This document shows, piece after piece, positions 8,886 through 18,069 of a stretch of 64,000 nt of DNA; the stretch's first letter is position 1, and every line of letters begins with the position of its first letter. Source of the stretch: Mangrovimicrobium sp033283265 (GTDB lineage: Bacteria > Pseudomonadota > Gammaproteobacteria > Pseudomonadales > Halieaceae). The stretch covers positions 124,001 to 188,000 of the forward strand of contig JAWMQN010000001.1 of the NCBI GenBank assembly GCA_033283265.1. Reading direction: 5' to 3'. A program made the translations under genes and the position numbers. A model generated the notes under the pieces. The model made no database searches, had not been told where the DNA came from, and saw nothing but the letters and a program-made list of their open reading frames with translations.

Positions 8886-9554
8886 TCAGCCCCATTCCGA
8901 CATGCGGCGGCGTTTCGGCCACAGCCGGGGTACTACCAGTGTGATGACCACGCCGAGTAACACAGCGAGGGCGCCGTTGATGAATTCGCCGCTCTGCAGC
9001 TTGCCCGAGAGGCGCTGGTTTTCCGCTTCCAGGGTCTCCACTTCAGAGCGCAGGTTCTCGCTTTCCTCTACCAGCCGGCGATTGTCCGCGTCGAGCTGGA
9101 CAGCGTTGCCGGAGATCTGCTTGAGCCGCGCCAGCTCCCCCTCGACCTCGTCGAGCTCACCGCCGGTGTCGCCGAGCTGCGCCGAGAGGTTGGTCTTTTC
9201 CGCCCGCAGCGCTTCCAGCTGGGCGGTCAGCTCCTGGTTCTTGGTAGCCAGCTGTTCCGCGCGGGCTTCAGCTGCGGGCAGGCGGACCTGGGCGGGGGCC
9301 TGGGGGGTGAGAAACTCGGTGCGCACCCAGCCCTCGGTGCCGCTGGCAGTCGTCACCTCGGCCCATTCGCCGTCCTCGGTACCGCCTTTCACGCTCATCT
9401 TGTCGCCGGGGTTCAGTTTGCCCAGCCAGCGGTATTCATTACCGGGGCCGGAGTGCACGACGATGAACACCTGGTCGCTGACGTAGCGGGTGCCCTGGGC
9501 ATGTGCGGACAGAGAAAAGAACAGGGCGATGAGCGGGAACAGCAGGTAGCGCAA
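8886..9554 (-). CDS. SH3-domain membrane-anchored protein with coiled coil (TIGR04211/YgiM-like)
   Basis: A 222-residue protein built from a signal peptide (to about residue 19), a bacterial SH3 domain at ~20-85 (YVSDQVFIVVHSGPG...WVRTEFL), a long heptad-rich coiled coil at ~95-185 and one C-terminal transmembrane helix (ALAVLLGVVITLVV) followed by basic RLWPKRRR. This matches the YgiM-type family, anchored in the inner membrane with the SH3 domain in the periplasm. Its function is not established; cell-wall interaction is commonly suspected from the SH3 fold. It is the first gene of the cyclophilin/pdxJ operon. Confidence 0.85.
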   Translation of the reverse strand: MRYLLFPLIALFFSLSAHAQGTRYVSDQVFIVVHSGPGNEYRWLGKLNPGDKMSVKGGTEDGEWAEVTTASGTEGWVRTEFLTPQAPAQVRLPAAEARAEQLATKNQELTAQLEALRAEKTNLSAQLGDTGGELDEVEGELARLKQISGNAVQLDADNRRLVEESENLRSEVETLEAENQRLSGKLQSGEFINGALAVLLGVVITLVVPRLWPKRRRMSEWG

Positions 9555-9758
9555 AACAGGGTCCTCGGCGATGTTGAAATGCTGACGAAATAAACGGGGC
9601 GCTAGTGTACCTGCGAAACTGGGTGATTTGAATTGTGTGGGAAAGTGGTCTGAATGGTCATTGCCGGGGCCACGCGCCGCTACTAGCCTTGCGGAGCTGG
9701 TGCCTGTGCAGGCCGGTCAAGCGGGCCGGCTGCCAGGCCAGCGGAGGACGGGGACCCT

Positions 9759-11546
9759 ATGAGCCAATTACTTAACGACCGCGATATCGCCTTCCTGCTC
9801 TACGAAGTGCTGGAGAGCGAGGCCCTGCTGCAGCGCGAGCGCTACCGGGACCACTCCCGGGAGGACTTCGACGCCATTCTCGCCACGGCAAAGGCTATTG
9901 CCAGCGACCGTTTCGCCGACCACAACGCGCGCGGTGATGCCCGCGAGCCGACTTTCGACGGGGAGCGGGTAACGCTGCTCCCCGAGGTGAAGGTCGCCTG
10001 GGATGCCTTTGCCGAGGCCGGCTTCCTCGCCGCCGCGCCGGATTACAGCGAGGGCGGACTGCAACTCCCGGAGGTGGTCCTGCGCGCCGCCATGGCGTAT
10101 TTCAATGCCGCGAACGTCGCCACTGCCGGCTATCCCTTTCTGACCATCGGCGCCGCCAACCTGTTGCGTACCTTCGGCAGCGAGTCGCTGCGGGAGCGCT
10201 ATCTGCCGGCGATGATGGACGGCCGCTTTGCCGGCACAATGGCGCTCACCGAGCCGGGGCAGGGATCGGCACTGGCGGATATCCGCACCCGGGCGGAGCC
10301 CGCCGACGACGGCAGTTACCGCATACACGGCAGCAAGATGTTCATCTCCGCTGGCGATCACGAGCTGACCGAAAACATCGTCCACATGGTGCTGGCACGG
10401 ATCAAGGATGCGCCACCGGGCGTGAAGGGTATCTCGCTGTTCCTGGTGCCCAAGTACCTGGTCGGGGCGGACGGCCAGCGCGGGCAACGCAACGATGTGG
10501 CCCTGGGCGGGCTGCTGCACAAGATGGGCTATCGCGGCATTACCTCGACGGTCCTCAACTTCGGTGAGCAGGGCGGGGCGGTCGGCTTCCTGCTCGGCGA
10601 GCCCCACCGCGGTTTGCAGTACATGTTCCAGATGATGAACGAGGCCCGCATCGGCGTCGGCCTCGGCGCCGCCTGCATCGCCTACCGGGCTTACCTGGCG
10701 GCGCTGGACTACGCCCGCGAGCGTCCGCAGGGACGGCACCCGGGCAACCGCGACCCGCAATCGCCGCAACTGAAGATCATCGAGCACGCGGACGTGAAGC
10801 GGATGTTGCTGGCGCAGAAGTGCTACGCGGAGGGCTCACTGGCCCTGTGCCTCTACGGCAGCGCGCTGTTCGAGGACAGCCATACCGCGGCGGAGGCCAG
10901 CTTGCGCGACGAGGCCCACGCGCTGCTGGAACTGCTGACACCGGTGATCAAGTCCTACCCCGCGAAGTACGGCTGCCTGGCCAACGAACTGGCCATCCAG
11001 GTTCACGGCGGCGCGGGCTATACCCGCGAGTACCCGGTAGAACAGTACTACCGGGACCAGCGCCTGAACCCCATCCACGAGGGCACCGAGGCGATTCACG
11101 GCATCGATTTGCTCGGGCGCAAGGTGTCGCAGCCGGGCTATCGGCTGTTTATCGAGGCACTGAGCGGGGATATTGCCGCGGGCAGGTCCGTTGAGCACTG
11201 CCGGCCATTTGCCGAAGCGCTGGCGACGGCCCTGCAAACCCTGCAGGAGGTTACCGACAGCCTGCTTGGGCAGATGGCCGCGGATGTCGACCGCGGCCTG
11301 GCCAATGCCACCGTCTACCTGGACCTGTTCGGCCGGGTGGTGATGGCCTGGGTCTGGCTGCGCCAGGCCATGGTCGCTGCTGCGGGCCTGGCGGCTGGCA
11401 ACCCGGCGGATGCGGACTTCTATCGCGGCAAGCTGCAGGCGGCGCAGTATTTCTTCAACTGGGAACTGCCGGCCATCGGCCCGCAGGCGCACCTGCTGCG
11501 CAGCGGCGACGGCACCACCTGCGAGATGCGCGACGCCTGGTTCTAG
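9759..11546 (+). CDS. Acyl-CoA dehydrogenase with extra C-terminal domain (DmdC-like length)
   Basis: A 595-residue FAD enzyme that introduces an alpha,beta double bond into an acyl-CoA. Seen: ALTEPGQGSALADIRT in the middle domain (FAD/substrate loop), KMFISAGDH, and a late QVHGGAGYTREYPVEQYYRD with the motif before the catalytic region. About 130 residues follow the core, the architecture of the long acyl-CoA dehydrogenases that include DmdC (methylmercaptopropionyl-CoA dehydrogenase). Which acyl-CoA is used cannot be decided from sequence. ATG 9759 has GGAGG 11 bases upstream. It is divergent from the SH3 gene, with a 204-base shared promoter region, and convergent with yciB. Confidence 0.85.
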   Translation: MSQLLNDRDIAFLLYEVLESEALLQRERYRDHSREDFDAILATAKAIASDRFADHNARGDAREPTFDGERVTLLPEVKVAWDAFAEAGFLAAAPDYSEGGLQLPEVVLRAAMAYFNAANVATAGYPFLTIGAANLLRTFGSESLRERYLPAMMDGRFAGTMALTEPGQGSALADIRTRAEPADDGSYRIHGSKMFISAGDHELTENIVHMVLARIKDAPPGVKGISLFLVPKYLVGADGQRGQRNDVALGGLLHKMGYRGITSTVLNFGEQGGAVGFLLGEPHRGLQYMFQMMNEARIGVGLGAACIAYRAYLAALDYARERPQGRHPGNRDPQSPQLKIIEHADVKRMLLAQKCYAEGSLALCLYGSALFEDSHTAAEASLRDEAHALLELLTPVIKSYPAKYGCLANELAIQVHGGAGYTREYPVEQYYRDQRLNPIHEGTEAIHGIDLLGRKVSQPGYRLFIEALSGDIAAGRSVEHCRPFAEALATALQTLQEVTDSLLGQMAADVDRGLANATVYLDLFGRVVMAWVWLRQAMVAAAGLAAGNPADADFYRGKLQAAQYFFNWELPAIGPQAHLLRSGDGTTCEMRDAWF

Positions 11547-11556
11547 CGGCGTTGCC

Positions 11557-12168
11557 TCAGGTGGTGGAGTCCGGCCCGGTTTTCGCCGCCTCGTCCTCGT
11601 CTTCCTTGAGGTAGGGGCTGATCATGAGCGCGGTAATGATGGTCAGCACCAGGGTGAAGCCGATCGCGGAGTAGAGCTTGTAGCTGACCCAGGTTGCCTC
11701 GGAAAAACTGTAGGCGACAACCAGGTTGAGCGTGCCGACGATGGCGAAGTTGGCCACCCAGAGCAGGTTGAGGCGGGCCCACACCGGCCTGGGCAGGCGG
11801 ATCTGGCTGCCCATGGCCCGCTCCATCAGGTTCTTGTCGCCGATAAACTGCGAGGCGCCGAAGGCGATCGCCAGCGCCCAGTTGAAGATGGTCGGTTTCC
11901 ACTGGATGAACAGTTCGTTGCGCAGCACCAGGGTCGCGCCGCCGAATACCAGCACCGCCGCCAGCATCCACAGGGCGCGCTTTTCCAGTTCACGGGTAAA
12001 CAGGTAGACGAGGCTCACCTGCAGGGCCGTGGCGACCATCAGGACCGCCGTGGCGGAGAAGATGCCGTCGATCGTATAGCTGAGGCTGCCGAGGCTCAGG
12101 ACCTGCCCATCGAGCTGGTAAACGATGAAAAACAGTGCGATGGGGATGAATTCTGCCAATTGCTTCAT
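11557..12168 (-). CDS. yciB: Septation protein A, YciB/IspZ family
   Basis: A 203-residue inner-membrane protein with five to six helices. Seen: the family opening LAEFIPIALFFIVY, FGGATLVLRNELFIQWKPTI and GDKNLMERAMG, all highly conserved in YciB. The family is linked to envelope integrity and septation; the biochemical role is unclear. It ends with a charged tail (EDEDEAAKTG). The gene is divergent from rnm, as in many gammaproteobacteria where yciB lies near the rnm-yciO block, and ends 10 bases from the acyl-CoA dehydrogenase stop. Confidence 0.92.
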   Translation of the reverse strand: MKQLAEFIPIALFFIVYQLDGQVLSLGSLSYTIDGIFSATAVLMVATALQVSLVYLFTRELEKRALWMLAAVLVFGGATLVLRNELFIQWKPTIFNWALAIAFGASQFIGDKNLMERAMGSQIRLPRPVWARLNLLWVANFAIVGTLNLVVAYSFSEATWVSYKLYSAIGFTLVLTIITALMISPYLKEDEDEAAKTGPDSTT

Positions 12169-12333
12169 GGTTTGTACTTCGTCAGGGCTGGTACTATTAG
12201 CCGCTTAATGCGCGTGGATCGCTCACCGGCCCCTGGCCGGGGCAGCTGTCCACAATATCAAATGCCCGCGCTCCCGGCATTGACTGCAGCAAATTGCAGC
12301 GCCGGCGGGCGTGGGCGGCCAAGTGTAAAGACT

Positions 12334-13179
12334 GTGCTGATTGACTTCCATACCCATAGCACCGCCTCCGACGGCGCCCTCACCCCGCGGGAACTCCTGC
12401 TGCGGGCCCAGGCCGCCGGGATAGAGCAGTTTGCCATCACCGACCACGACACCGTGGCCGGCTTTCGCGCGGCGGTCGAGATGGCCGAGGCCGAGAGCCT
12501 GCAGCTGATTCCCGGGGTGGAGTTCTCCTGCCGCTGGTCCGGGGTGAATATCCACATCGTCGGACTCGGCATGGACTGCGATCACCCGTCCATGCGCAAG
12601 GCCCTCGAAGTGCTGGACAGCGCCCGCGGCCAGCGCGCCGAACGGATCGCCGAAGTGCTGGAGAAACGCGGCTTCAGCGGCGCCCTCGAAGGCGCTCAGG
12701 CCGAAGCCGGAGACAGCCAGCTCGGCCGGCCGCACTTCGCTCGCTGGATGGTGGCCGAGGGCCATGTGGACGATTTCACCACCGCCTTCGACAAGCACCT
12801 CGGTCGCGGCAAGGCGGGGGACGTCAAGGCCTTCTGGCCGGAGATGGCGCAGGTGGTGGCGTGGATCGTCGCCGCCGGCGGGGTGGCGGTGATCGCCCAC
12901 CCGCTGCACTACGAGTTCACCCGCAGCAAGTTGCGCCGCTTCGTCGCCAACTTCTGCGCCGCGGGTGGTTCGGCGATCGAGATCAGGAGCGGCAACCAGA
13001 GCGCGGAGCAAACCGGTCGCATGTCTGCCCTGGCGGCGGAGTTCGGCCTCGAGGTTTCCGCCGGCAGCGACTTTCACCGCGACGGCAACTACAACCCGCC
13101 GGTGGGCGTGCGCCTGGGCGACAGCGACGAACTGCCCGCCGTATGGCGGCGCTGGACGACACAGGAGGGTGCCGCATGA
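12334..13179 (+). CDS. rnm: RNase AM / 3',5'-nucleotide bisphosphate phosphatase, PHP domain
   Basis: A ~281-residue metal-dependent phosphoesterase of the YciV/RnaAM family; known members trim 5' ends of 5S/23S rRNA and short RNAs. Seen: PHP metal ligands DFHTHS near residue 4, TDHDT, GVEFSC, the late IAHPLHY and SDFHRDG. I chose GTG 12334 because the conserved domain starts right there; ATG 12262 and ATG 12208 are in frame but add low-complexity sequence with no homology-like pattern, and no start has a strong ribosome binding site. The stop overlaps yciO (ATGA). The gene begins the rnm-yciO-scpA-scpB-rluB run. Confidence 0.85.
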   Translation: MLIDFHTHSTASDGALTPRELLLRAQAAGIEQFAITDHDTVAGFRAAVEMAEAESLQLIPGVEFSCRWSGVNIHIVGLGMDCDHPSMRKALEVLDSARGQRAERIAEVLEKRGFSGALEGAQAEAGDSQLGRPHFARWMVAEGHVDDFTTAFDKHLGRGKAGDVKAFWPEMAQVVAWIVAAGGVAVIAHPLHYEFTRSKLRRFVANFCAAGGSAIEIRSGNQSAEQTGRMSALAAEFGLEVSAGSDFHRDGNYNPPVGVRLGDSDELPAVWRRWTTQEGAA

Positions 13180-13799
13180 GCCAGTTCTTCCAGGTCCACC
13201 CGGAGAATCCCCAGTCACGGCTGATCCGCCAGGCGGTGGAAATCATCCAGAAGGGCGGGGTGATCGTCTATCCCACCGACTCCGCCTACGCACTGGGCTG
13301 CCACATCGGCGACCGGGCCGCCCTCGATCGCATCCGCCGCATCCGCAAACTCGACGACAGGCACAATTTCACCGTGGTCTGCCGCGACCTGTCGGAAATC
13401 GCCGCCTATGCGCGGGTGGACAATAGCGTCTACCGCCTGCTCAAGCACTGCACCCCCGGCCCCTACACCTTCATCCTCCCGGCCACCTCCGAGGTGCCGC
13501 GCCGGCTCCAGCACCCCAAGCGCAAGACCGTTGGCCTGCGGGTGCCGGAAAACAACATCACCCAGGCGCTGCTGGCGGACCTCGGCGAGCCGCTGATGAG
13601 CGTCACCCTGATCATGCCCGGGGACGAGTTGCCGCTGATAGATCCCTACGACATCCGCGAGACCCTGCAGCACGAGGTCGACCTGGTGATCGACGGCGGC
13701 TACTGCGGCATGGAGCCGACCACGGTGGTCGACCTGGTGGACGAGACACCCCTGGTGCTGCGGGTGGGCAAGGGCGATCCTGCGCCGTTCGAGGATTAG
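13176..13799 (+). CDS. yciO: YciO, Sua5/YciO/YrdC-family protein
   Basis: A 207-residue cytosolic protein. Seen: the YrdC-fold signature GVIVYPTDSAYALGCH near residue 29, KTVGLRVPEN, and the end VVDLVDETPLVLRVGKG, which resembles the TsaC core used to make threonylcarbamoyl-AMP for tRNA t6A. YciO is a paralogue of TsaC with weaker, less defined function. It overlaps rnm by four bases with GGAGG nine bases upstream, so translation is probably coupled. The scpA start follows after ~110 bases. Confidence 0.92.
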   Translation: MSQFFQVHPENPQSRLIRQAVEIIQKGGVIVYPTDSAYALGCHIGDRAALDRIRRIRKLDDRHNFTVVCRDLSEIAAYARVDNSVYRLLKHCTPGPYTFILPATSEVPRRLQHPKRKTVGLRVPENNITQALLADLGEPLMSVTLIMPGDELPLIDPYDIRETLQHEVDLVIDGGYCGMEPTTVVDLVDETPLVLRVGKGDPAPFED

Positions 13800-13910
13800 A
13801 CTGCTCGCCATTCGTTACTACCCAGGCGAGCCCGGACTAAACCAGCGGCCGGCTTGCCCCAGCCACCCACCATTCAGGTATACTGGCCCCATGCACAGGC
13901 AGGTGAGCAC

Positions 13911-14783
13911 GTGAAAGACAATAACCCCCAGCCGGAGGCCCCCGAGGGCCAGCCGGAGCAGGCCGCCCCAGCCTCCAAGAGCGCTGTCGCCACGCGGCCA
14001 CAGCAGGCCGAAATGCCCTTCGCCGTCGTCATGGGCAAGGCCGTCACCGAACTGCCCAAGGACCTTTATATACCGCCCCAGGCACTGGAGGTCTTCCTCG
14101 AGGCCTTCGAGGGCCCGCTGGACCTGCTGCTCTACCTGATCAAGCGCCAGAACCTGGATATTCTCGAGATCGATGTCTCCGAGATCACCGAGCAGTACAT
14201 GAAGTACGTCGATCTGATGGACGCCATGCAGTTCGAGCTGGCCGCCGAGTACCTGCTGATGGCGGCGATGCTGGCGGAGATCAAGTCGCGCATGCTGCTG
14301 CCGCGCTCCTCCGAGGTCGAGGAGGACGAGGAGGACCCGCGGGCCAAGCTGATCCGCCGCCTGCAGGAGTACGAGCGCTTCAAGAAGGCCGCCGAGGAAA
14401 TCGAGGAGATGCCGCGGATGGAGCGCGATACCTGGGTGGGTAGCGCGGAGCCGCCGAATATCGAGCGCAGCCGCCCGGAGCCGGATATCGAGATGCGCGA
14501 GTTGCTGCTCGCCCTCTCCGAGGTGCTGCGCCGCGCCGACATGTTCGAGAGCCACCACGTGCAGCGCGAGGCGCTGTCGACCCGCGAGCGCATGTCCGAG
14601 GTGCTGGAGAAGCTCGCCGGGCGCCAGTTCGTGCCTTTCGTATCTCTGTTCAATGCCCGCGAGGGCCGGCTCGGTGTCGTGGTGACCTTTCTCGCGGTGA
14701 TGGAACTGATCAAGGAATCCCTGGTGGAAATCGTACAGACCGAGTCCTTCGGGCCGATTCACGTGAAGGCGAGGGCGGAATAG
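13911..14783 (+). CDS. scpA: Segregation and condensation protein A (kleisin)
   Basis: A ~290-residue kleisin subunit of the Smc-ScpAB condensin. Seen: FEGPLDLLLYLIKRQNLDI at residues ~64-82, AAEYLLMAAMLAEIKSRMLLP and the closing winged-helix EGRLGVVVTFLAVMELIKE. I chose GTG 13911 because AGGTGAG lies four to ten bases upstream and the frame before it is an unlikely leader. The first ~60 residues are a proline/alanine-rich, probably disordered extension common in pseudomonad ScpA. It is followed by scpB after one base, so the two are cotranslated. Confidence 0.9.
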   Translation: MKDNNPQPEAPEGQPEQAAPASKSAVATRPQQAEMPFAVVMGKAVTELPKDLYIPPQALEVFLEAFEGPLDLLLYLIKRQNLDILEIDVSEITEQYMKYVDLMDAMQFELAAEYLLMAAMLAEIKSRMLLPRSSEVEEDEEDPRAKLIRRLQEYERFKKAAEEIEEMPRMERDTWVGSAEPPNIERSRPEPDIEMRELLLALSEVLRRADMFESHHVQREALSTRERMSEVLEKLAGRQFVPFVSLFNAREGRLGVVVTFLAVMELIKESLVEIVQTESFGPIHVKARAE

Positions 14784-14784
14784 G

Positions 14785-15678
14785 ATGTCGGATACCAGCC
14801 TGGCAAACATTATCGAGGGCGCGCTGCTGGCCGCCGGCAAGCCGATGAGCGTGGCGCAGATCTGCGAGCTCTTCGAGGAGCACGAGAAACCCGACACCAA
14901 GGCCGTGCGCGAGGCTATGCAAGAAGTTGCGGAGCGCTGTGATGGCCGCGGTTTCGAGCTGGTCGAGGTCGCCAGCGGTTTCCGCTTCCAGGTGCGCCAG
15001 GCGCTGAGCCCCTGGATCGGCCGCCTGTGGCAGGAACGCCCCGCCAAGTACTCCCGAGCCCTGCTCGAGACCCTCGCCCTGATTGCCTACCGGCAGCCGA
15101 TCACCCGTGGCGAGATCGAGGAGATCCGCGGCGTGGCTGTCAGTTCCAATATCATCAAGACCCTTCACGAGCGCGAGTGGATCCGCGTGGTCGGCCACCG
15201 GGACGTGCCCGGGCGGCCGGCGATGTACGCCACCACCCGCCAGTTCCTCGACTACTTCAACCTCAAGAGCCTGGACCAGCTCCCGGCGCTGGCCGAAATC
15301 CGCGACCTGGAAACCCTCAACGCGGAACTGGGCTTTTCCGAACCGCTGGAGGACGAGCAAGCGGCGAAGGGGCCCGGGCTTACTGTCGTCGGCGGCACCG
15401 AGCATCGTCCGGCGGAGGCAGCCGGGGATGCCGCCACCGCGGAGGCCGAGTTGGCTGAATCCGAGAGTCCGCTGCCAGAATCTGCGGACGCGGCCGACGC
15501 AGCGGAAGCAGCACCGGCAGGCGAAGCCGCCGCCGAGGTAGACATCGCAGCCGAGGTCGAACAGGAGGAGCCCGAGTCAGTCGAGGCACTCGCCGAGGTG
15601 ATGCAGGAATTCTCCGGCCCGGTTGACGCAACCGAAGACGACCCCGCGGACGACACCCGCCCCGAGAGCCAGGGCTGA
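14785..15678 (+). CDS. scpB: Segregation and condensation protein B
   Basis: A 297-residue protein whose first ~185 residues form the two winged-helix domains of ScpB (ETLALIAYRQPITRGEIEEIRGV near residue 95). It bridges the ScpA kleisin and the Smc heads. The last ~110 residues are a strongly acidic, alanine/glutamate-rich tail, probably disordered; many ScpB orthologues end soon after the core, so this one is long. The start is one base after scpA. rluB follows nine bases after the stop. Confidence 0.92.
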   Translation: MSDTSLANIIEGALLAAGKPMSVAQICELFEEHEKPDTKAVREAMQEVAERCDGRGFELVEVASGFRFQVRQALSPWIGRLWQERPAKYSRALLETLALIAYRQPITRGEIEEIRGVAVSSNIIKTLHEREWIRVVGHRDVPGRPAMYATTRQFLDYFNLKSLDQLPALAEIRDLETLNAELGFSEPLEDEQAAKGPGLTVVGGTEHRPAEAAGDAATAEAELAESESPLPESADAADAAEAAPAGEAAAEVDIAAEVEQEEPESVEALAEVMQEFSGPVDATEDDPADDTRPESQG

Positions 15679-15687
15679 ACCTGCAAG

Positions 15688-16605
15688 ATGGTTACTAATC
15701 CCCCAGCCGGCGCCGACAACGGGCTGCCGGTCGAGAACATTCCCGGAGAGAAGCTGCAGAAGGTGCTCGCCCGCACCGGCCTCGGCTCGCGTCGTGAAAT
15801 GGAGCGCTGGATCGAGGAGGGCAGGGTCACCGTCAACGGCCGCCAGGCCGGGCTCGGCGACCGGGTCGAGGACGCCGATCGCATCGCCGTCGACGGCAAG
15901 CCGGTCGATACCTCGCCCGCCGAGGAAGTCCGCTGCATCCTCTACCACAAGCCCACCGGCGAAGTCTGCTCGCGCAAGGACCCCCAGGGCCGGCGCACGG
16001 TCTTCGAGCGCCTGCCGCGGCTGAAGAGCGGCCGCTGGATTTCCATCGGTCGCCTCGATTACAACACCTCGGGCCTGCTGCTGTTCACCACGGACGGCGA
16101 ACTGGCCAACAAGCTCATGCACCCCACGTCCAACATCGAGCGGGAGTATATGGTCCGCGTGATGGGCAACTGGGATGAGGAGACCCTCCAGCGCCTGCTC
16201 GACGGCGTCATGCTCGAAGACGGCGTCGCCCGCTTCACCGACATCCAGGACGGTGGCGGCGACGGTATCAACCACTGGTTCTACGTGGTGCTGATGGAGG
16301 GCCGCAACCGCGAGGTGCGCCGCCTGTGGGAATCCCAGGGGCTGACGGTCTCGCGCCTCAAGCGGGTCCGTTACGGCGAGGTGTTCATCCCCTCCAAGGT
16401 CAAGCAGGGGCAGTGGGTCGAGCTGGACGGCAAGGAAGTGAAGTCGCTTTACCGTATGGCCGACCTTCCCGCCAAGCAGCAGCGCCGTGCCGCGGGCAAG
16501 GAGCGGGAGAAGATGGAGCGCCAGTTCCAGAAGCGCGACGGCAGCCCGCGCGCCGCCAAGTCCGCCACCCGAACCGGCCGTGGCAAGCCCAAGGCCGGTC
16601 GCTGA
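15688..16605 (+). CDS. rluB: 23S rRNA pseudouridine(2605) synthase RluB
   Basis: A 305-residue RsuA-family pseudouridine synthase. Seen: an N-terminal S4 RNA-binding domain (EKLQKVLARTGLGSRREME), the catalytic GRLDYNTSGLLLFT containing the conserved aspartate, and NREVRRLWESQGLTVSRLKRVRYG. RluB modifies U2605 of 23S rRNA; RluE/RluF paralogues are shorter or lack the order seen here, and linkage to scpB is the standard place for rluB. The last ~45 residues are very basic (KQQRRAAGKEREK), a likely rRNA-binding tail. It converges on yciK. Confidence 0.92.
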   Translation: MVTNPPAGADNGLPVENIPGEKLQKVLARTGLGSRREMERWIEEGRVTVNGRQAGLGDRVEDADRIAVDGKPVDTSPAEEVRCILYHKPTGEVCSRKDPQGRRTVFERLPRLKSGRWISIGRLDYNTSGLLLFTTDGELANKLMHPTSNIEREYMVRVMGNWDEETLQRLLDGVMLEDGVARFTDIQDGGGDGINHWFYVVLMEGRNREVRRLWESQGLTVSRLKRVRYGEVFIPSKVKQGQWVELDGKEVKSLYRMADLPAKQQRRAAGKEREKMERQFQKRDGSPRAAKSATRTGRGKPKAGR

Positions 16606-16629
16606 GGCTGCCTACCGGGCGGGGGCTCC

Positions 16630-17394
16630 CTACTGGGCGTTGAAGGAAACGCCCGTCTCGCCGCGACTCTCGTCGCACATCAGGTAGAGGTAGAGCGGCA
16701 TGATGTCTGCCGGCGAGGGGTTGTCGGTTGGCGTTTCCGCCGGGTAGGCCGCCCGCCGCATGGCGGTGTTGGTGGCGCCCGGGTTGATGCAGTTGACCCG
16801 CACGTTCGAGGTGTTTTCCAGCTCCGCCGCCAGCACCTGCATCATCCCCTCGGTGGCGAACTTGGACGCCGCGTAGGCGCCCCAGAAGGCCTTGCCGACG
16901 CGGCCCACGCCTGAAGAGGTAAACACCACCGACGCAGCCGGCGCCGCCTGCAGCAGGGGCAACAGCTCCCGGGTCAGCAGGAAGGCCGCGTTCACGTTCA
17001 CCTGCATCACTTCCTGCCAGCTTTTCCAGGTCGAACTGGCGATCGAGCGGCGCTCGCCGAGCAGGCTGGCGTTGTGCAGGATGCCGTCGAGATGGCCGAA
17101 CTCCGACGCGATGTGGCCGGCCAGTTCCGCCACCTGCTCCTCGCTGACACTGGCCAGGTCCATGGGCACCACGGCAGGTTGCGCGCCGCCGGCCTGTTCG
17201 ATCGCGTCGTAGACCGCGTCCAGTTTGCTCTCGGTGCGACCGAGCAGGATCAGCGTGGCGCCGTGGCCGGCATAGGCGAGAGCCGCCGCGCGGCCGATGC
17301 CGTCGCCGGCGCCGGTAACCAGTATGACCCTGCCGGCCAGCGCGTCGGCCGCGGGGGTGAAATTGTCCGGGGTGGGCTTGATCTTCATCTGCAT
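16630..17394 (-). CDS. yciK: Short-chain dehydrogenase YciK
   Basis: A 254-residue SDR oxidoreductase. Seen: the Rossmann glycine motif TGAGDGIGRA near residue 26, HNASLLG, the Ser...YAASK catalytic pair (FTSSGVG, then AYAASKFATEG) and NCINPGATNT. It is YciK-like both in wording and in its place after mupP. The substrate is unknown. ATG 17394 and ATG 17388 are both possible after AGGAAG; I used the first. It is the last gene of the minus-strand mtaD-ubiG-mupP-yciK operon, nine bases after mupP. Confidence 0.88.
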   Translation of the reverse strand: MQMKIKPTPDNFTPAADALAGRVILVTGAGDGIGRAAALAYAGHGATLILLGRTESKLDAVYDAIEQAGGAQPAVVPMDLASVSEEQVAELAGHIASEFGHLDGILHNASLLGERRSIASSTWKSWQEVMQVNVNAAFLLTRELLPLLQAAPAASVVFTSSGVGRVGKAFWGAYAASKFATEGMMQVLAAELENTSNVRVNCINPGATNTAMRRAAYPAETPTDNPSPADIMPLYLYLMCDESRGETGVSFNAQ

Positions 17395-17403
17395 TACTTC
17401 CTG

Positions 17404-18069
17404 TCAGTCGCCCAGGATCGCCGCGGCGAGTTCGGCGCTGTCGCTGACCAGGGCATCAGCGCCCCAGCCGGCGGGATCGTCGCCCGCCTCGATATAGCCG
17501 TAGGCAGCGGCGATGGTATACATGCCGGCGCGCCGCCCGGCGTCGATATCGCGCAGGTGGTCGCCGACGTAGATCGCCTCGTGGGGGCTGCAGCCCAGTT
17601 CGCGGCAGTTGCGGTAGAGGGACTCCGGGTGCGGCTTGCGGTCGCGCACGTCATCGGGGCAGACCAGGCTGGCGCAGGGGGGCAGGTCGATGCGCTCCAG
17701 CAGCGGTGCCGCGTAGGCCCGGGGCTTGTTGGTGGCGACGCCCCAGGCGATGCCGCGCTCGGCGAATTGCGCCAGCAGCTGCGGGATGCCGGGGTAGGGC
17801 TGCGCCGTGCTGCCGAGCACCTCGCCGTAGATCTCCAGCAGGCGCAGGCGCTTGGCCTCGAAGTGTTCCGCCGATTCCTCCAGGCCCAGCCCGACCGTGA
17901 CCAGGGCGCGGGCACCGTTGGAGACGGAGCGGCGGATGCGCGCCGGGTCCATCGGCTCGAGGCCGTGCTCGGCGCGCAGGGTCTGCACCACCACGACGAA
18001 TTCGTCGGCGGTATCGACCAGTGTGCCGTCGAGGTCGAACAGCACGGCTTTGAGCTGCTTCGGTTTCAT
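17404..18069 (-). CDS. mupP: HAD phosphatase MupP (N-acetylmuramate 6-phosphate phosphatase)
   Basis: A 221-residue haloacid-dehalogenase phosphatase. Seen: the nucleophile motif LFDLDGTLVDT at residues ~9-19, GVATNKP, RKPHPES and YVGDHLRDIDAG. In pseudomonads the gene between ubiG and yciK is MupP, which dephosphorylates MurNAc-6-phosphate in the anhydro-muropeptide recycling route leading to UDP-MurNAc; by synteny the same role is likely here, but the phosphoglycolate phosphatase Gph is the close alternative. ATG 18069 overlaps the ubiG stop by four bases; the frame continues open upstream through ubiG but that is not coding in this frame. Confidence 0.85.
   Translation of the reverse strand: MKPKQLKAVLFDLDGTLVDTADEFVVVVQTLRAEHGLEPMDPARIRRSVSNGARALVTVGLGLEESAEHFEAKRLRLLEIYGEVLGSTAQPYPGIPQLLAQFAERGIAWGVATNKPRAYAAPLLERIDLPPCASLVCPDDVRDRKPHPESLYRNCRELGCSPHEAIYVGDHLRDIDAGRRAGMYTIAAAYGYIEAGDDPAGWGADALVSDSAELAAAILGD

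Noticed and set aside
11410..12333. Long N-terminal extension of rnm through yciB
   Set aside because: It crosses yciB in antisense and contains no homology-like sequence; the PHP domain begins at the chosen start.
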